This document shows positions 5,367-6,829 of a DNA stretch of 6,829 bases, in pieces. The translations under genes and the position numbers were made by a program. Origin of the DNA: Bacillota bacterium (GTDB lineage Bacteria > Bacillota > Bacilli > Bacillales_B > DSM-18226); contig JAUZQA010000233.1 of the NCBI GenBank assembly GCA_030705665.1, forward strand, positions 1 through 6,829, given 5' to 3'. The notes under the pieces are model-generated. The model did no database searches. It was given only the letters and a program-made list of their open reading frames with translations, and was not told the origin of the DNA. How positions within the stretch are numbered: the first letter of the stretch is position 1; each line of letters begins with the position of its first letter.

Positions 5367-5894
5367 TTAGTGAATGATCAACAAGAAAAAGCCAAGATAT
5401 CCAAATAATGATCCTATTAAAGCGCCAGCCAAGACATCTGAAGGATAATGAAGTCCTAAATATATTCTTGAGATCCCAACACAAATCCCTAATGGAATAA
5501 GAAGGGCTGCAAGGATTGGATTTAGAAAGACAAACGGAATTACGATTGAAAAAAACGCCGTTGTGTGTCCTGAAGGAAAAGAATGGTCTTGAAGCGGATT
5601 TGCTGGAAATCTTGTTTCTTCCAAGGTCAAATACGGTCTTTTTCGCGGAAAAAGCTTTTTGGCAATTTGTACAGGTAAGTGACTAAGGGCTAAGGCAAGC
5701 GCACTTGCGAAAGCAGCCATTCTTGTTTCTTTAGAGGTAAAAATCATTAAAATGATCATGATCCCAATTGTAAAGACAGCACTGCCCAAATGTGTAATGG
5801 TCCGAAAAAAGAAATTTAACTTTTTTTTATCAAAATGTTGATTCACATATTTAAAGATATGGACTTCAAATTTAGAAAAGGCATGTTTCATCAT
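5367..5894 (-). CDS. PAP2-family membrane phosphatase (undecaprenyl-diphosphatase-like)
   Basis: A 175-residue membrane protein with all three phosphatase motifs of the PAP2 (type 2 phosphatidic acid phosphatase) family: K-x6-RP at 79-87, PSGH at 107-110, and SR-x5-H-x3-D at 142-153, where His149 is the nucleophile, His110 the acid and Asp153 its partner. There are about five membrane segments. Such enzymes remove phosphate from lipid (di)phosphates at the outer face of the membrane; bacterial relatives such as BcrC recycle undecaprenyl diphosphate for cell-wall synthesis, and others act on phosphatidylglycerol phosphate. Which substrate applies here cannot be decided. A ribosome site AGGGG ends 6 nt before the ATG at 5892-5894; a second ATG follows directly (5889-5891). 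A promoter lies about 100 nt upstream. No terminator is seen in the short gap to the convergent protease gene. Confidence 0.92.
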   Translation of the reverse strand: MMKHAFSKFEVHIFKYVNQHFDKKKLNFFFRTITHLGSAVFTIGIMIILMIFTSKETRMAAFASALALALSHLPVQIAKKLFPRKRPYLTLEETRFPANPLQDHSFPSGHTTAFFSIVIPFVFLNPILAALLIPLGICVGISRIYLGLHYPSDVLAGALIGSLFGYLGFFLLIIH

Positions 5895-5997
5895 TCTCTT
5901 CCCCTTTATTATGAATATGAAAACTTTATCGCCATCTCTTATATTAATACATGTATCTTAACTCTATTTTGAGCCAGTTTTAAGAAAATGTAAAATT

Positions 5998-6026
5998 ATT
6001 ATATGAATTTTATAAAAATTATTCAA
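5998..6026 (-). promoter_or_regulatory. Sigma-A promoter of the PAP2 gene
   Basis: Read on the minus strand, TTGAAT (6026-6021) and TATAAT (6003-5998, 6 of 6) are separated by 17 bp. The start would be near 5991, giving a leader of about 97 nt. That leader contains a perfect 10-bp palindrome ATACATGTAT (5947-5956) but no recognisable riboswitch or attenuator. Confidence 0.65.
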
Positions 6027-6030
6027 TGGC

Positions 6031-6063
6031 AAAAAAATACCTAACCCCTGTAATGGGGTCAGG
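6031..6063 (-). terminator. Intrinsic terminator on the minus strand, downstream of the orphan gene
   Basis: Read on the minus strand, arms CCTGACCCC (6063-6055) and GGGGTTAGG (6048-6040) pair with one mismatch around a 6-nt loop. Two bases later comes a run of seven T (6037-6031). It lies about 83 nt after the orphan gene's stop and just before the PAP2 promoter, so it separates the two minus-strand units. Confidence 0.8.
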
Positions 6064-6108
6064 CTCAAAAGAGGATGAGTAATAAAATGAAATAAGCATG
6101 ATATTATT

Positions 6109-6166
6109 GGAACATCTTTAAAAGATGTTGCACACTTTGATTCGTTTACTTAAAGAAAGATGTTCC
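6109..6166. repeat. Nested inverted repeats at the 3' end of the orphan gene
   Basis: The 11-bp arms GGAACATCTTT (6109-6119) and AAAGATGTTCC (6156-6166) are perfect inverted copies. A third copy, AAAGATGTT (6121-6129), lies between them and also pairs with the first, leaving a 1-nt spacer. On the minus-strand RNA, one arm overlaps the last codons of the orphan gene, so two exclusive hairpins are possible. There is no T run directly after, so this is not itself a terminator. Confidence 0.55.
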
Positions 6167-6517
6167 GACTAGTGTATCAGGAGCCATGCCTAAAGCTAAA
6201 AGACAAATCTTTGTAGAATCCATATTTTTGTTTTCAATAAAGAACTGTTCTAAAACATGGAAATTAACATCATCTTTAAGCTTTTGCACTTCTCTTTTAT
6301 ATAGGCGGAGTACGGAGCCATAGACATAGTTTGGTTTATCTTGTCCAGGATCTTCATTCAAAATTAATGAGACCATATAATGATATTTAAACTGAAATGC
6401 ACGAGTAAGATTTACAGCATCTAAAAATTTTACAAAAAGATCCGGATAAGCTTTTTTAAGATCCTCCAGGGCTTTGTTAGTAGTTTCTAATTCATTAAGA
6501 CTTGTAAATGTAACCAT
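6146..6517 (-). CDS. Hypothetical protein (orphan, 123 residues)
   Basis: I do not recognise this protein. With the chosen start it has 123 residues, is probably cytoplasmic and mostly helical, and lacks a signal peptide, clear membrane segment or known catalytic motif. Features seen are an amphipathic N-terminal helix (LNELETTNKALEDLKKAYPD), a central aromatic stretch FQFKYHYMVSLIL (41-53), a Lys/Glu-rich helix at about 70-82, and a single Cys (105) near the C-terminus, followed by LLALGMAPDTL. The ATG at 6515-6517 is chosen because AGGAGG (6533-6528) lies 10 nt upstream. An in-frame ATG 13 codons earlier (6554-6556) has no ribosome site and overlaps a TATAAT sequence at 6560-6555, which may be the -10 of the promoter, though no good -35 is seen. 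The gene lies beside a decayed gene remnant and has its own terminator at 6031-6063. Confidence 0.75.
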   Translation of the reverse strand: MVTFTSLNELETTNKALEDLKKAYPDLFVKFLDAVNLTRAFQFKYHYMVSLILNEDPGQDKPNYVYGSVLRLYKREVQKLKDDVNFHVLEQFFIENKNMDSTKICLLALGMAPDTLVGTSFFK

Positions 6518-6527
6518 TTTTAATTTT

Positions 6528-6553
6528 CCTCCTAAAAAATCCTTAAGATTTTT
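6528..6553 (-). promoter_or_regulatory. AT-rich hairpin and ribosome site ahead of the orphan gene
   Basis: On the minus strand, AAAAATC (6553-6547) and GATTTTT (6541-6535) form a 7-bp stem with a 5-nt loop, directly followed by the AGGAGG ribosome site (6533-6528). The hairpin ends 1 base from the ribosome site and could modulate access to it. It is weak because it is nearly all A-T pairs. The AGGAGG decides the gene start at 6517. Confidence 0.4.
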
Positions 6554-6594
6554 CATTATAAATTTCGACTTACTTTATCGAGTGACATTAATCG

Positions 6595-6811
6595 CTATGC
6601 AAAGGGTTTTTCTTCTTTTTCATCAATATTCCGACAATTGACGACATAATCATGTATTTGACTTTGTTTCCAACTACCGATATTCCAGCATAGAACTTTG
6701 TTTACTTCCTTTCATTTTAGAATCATGAATACCAAGTTCTATATGTCTTTCACTATCTAACCCAAGTTTATGACCGCTTTTATCGAAAGTAAAATGGTTA
6801 TATTTTATTTT
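6595..6811 (-). pseudogene. Frameshifted, 5'-truncated remnant of a protein gene
   Basis: On the minus strand, 6811-6677 is open for 45 codons and reads like real protein (for example DKSGHKLGLDSERHIELGIH) before a TAG at 6676-6674. The adjacent frame then continues without break from the Trp codon at 6672-6670 for 25 codons (WKQSQIHDYVVNCRNIDEK and on) to a TAG at 6597-6595. Removing one G from the CGG codon at 6679-6677 would join the two as ...LEYR-S-WKQ.... The upstream end stops at a TAA (6814-6812) with no start codon or ribosome site, so the 5' part is missing or lies in another frame. I do not recognise the family. A chance run of open frames cannot be excluded. Confidence 0.4.
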
Positions 6812-6829
6812 TTATATAGATACAATCTA

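Noticed and set aside
5347..5384. Inverted repeat TTGTTGAT/ATCAACAA at the convergent gene junction as a shared terminator
   Set aside because: The 22-nt loop and absence of a T run on either side make it a poor terminator.
6040..6063. GGGGT-containing palindrome as a REP-like or insertion-sequence end
   Set aside because: On the minus strand it is followed by seven T and fits a normal terminator of the upstream gene; no second copy was seen in the window.
5895..6145. Possible small gene in the gap between the two minus-strand genes
   Set aside because: Only very short frames exist on either strand; the gap is explained by a promoter, a terminator and inverted repeats.

Overview
This window looks like chromosomal DNA from a low-GC Gram-positive bacterium of the Bacillaceae (Bacillus or Neobacillus type). 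The signs are an AT-rich composition, AGGAGG-type ribosome binding sites, sigma-A-like promoters, compact hairpin-plus-T-run terminators, and GTG starts next to ATG starts. No rRNA, tRNA, CRISPR array, complete insertion sequence or phage module was seen. Genus-level placement is an inference.

Layout, left to right. Positions 1-66 may be the 3' end of a gene cut by the window edge. A TipAS-type MerR regulator (164-925) lies behind a promoter that carries a near-perfect 21-bp dyad typical of this family, and is closed by a terminator (947-976). Next is a two-gene operon: an EamA/DMT-type permease (1091-1993) and a YdcF/DUF218 protein (1994-2797), joined with no intergenic base (TGAGTG) and closed by a strong terminator (2816-2851). 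The third unit has a consensus sigma-A promoter (2898-2926). It encodes an unrecognised 137-residue helical protein (2962-3375) that overlaps by 4 nt an AMT1/cyanobacterial-type ammonium transporter (3372-4646), followed by a terminator (4652-4687). Two sequences resembling the GlnR/TnrA nitrogen-control box sit at this promoter and across its first ribosome binding site. An M50B-like membrane metalloprotease (4714-5361) follows and seems to have a promoter inside the end of the transporter gene.

On the minus strand, a PAP2 phosphatase (5367-5894) converges on the protease gene with a 5-nt gap. An orphan 123-residue protein (6146-6517) follows, with nested inverted repeats at its 3' end and a minus-strand terminator (6031-6063). 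At the right edge, 6595-6811 reads as the remains of a protein gene broken by one frameshift and truncated upstream.

The most coherent biology is the ammonium-uptake operon. Its first gene is not a recognisable PII protein, the usual Amt partner, and its control region looks nitrogen-responsive. The other genes are ordinary accessory or housekeeping functions with no clear shared pathway. I see no clearly novel multi-gene system. The best leads are the amt-coupled unknown gene, its putative control sites, and the decayed gene beside the orphan at the right edge.
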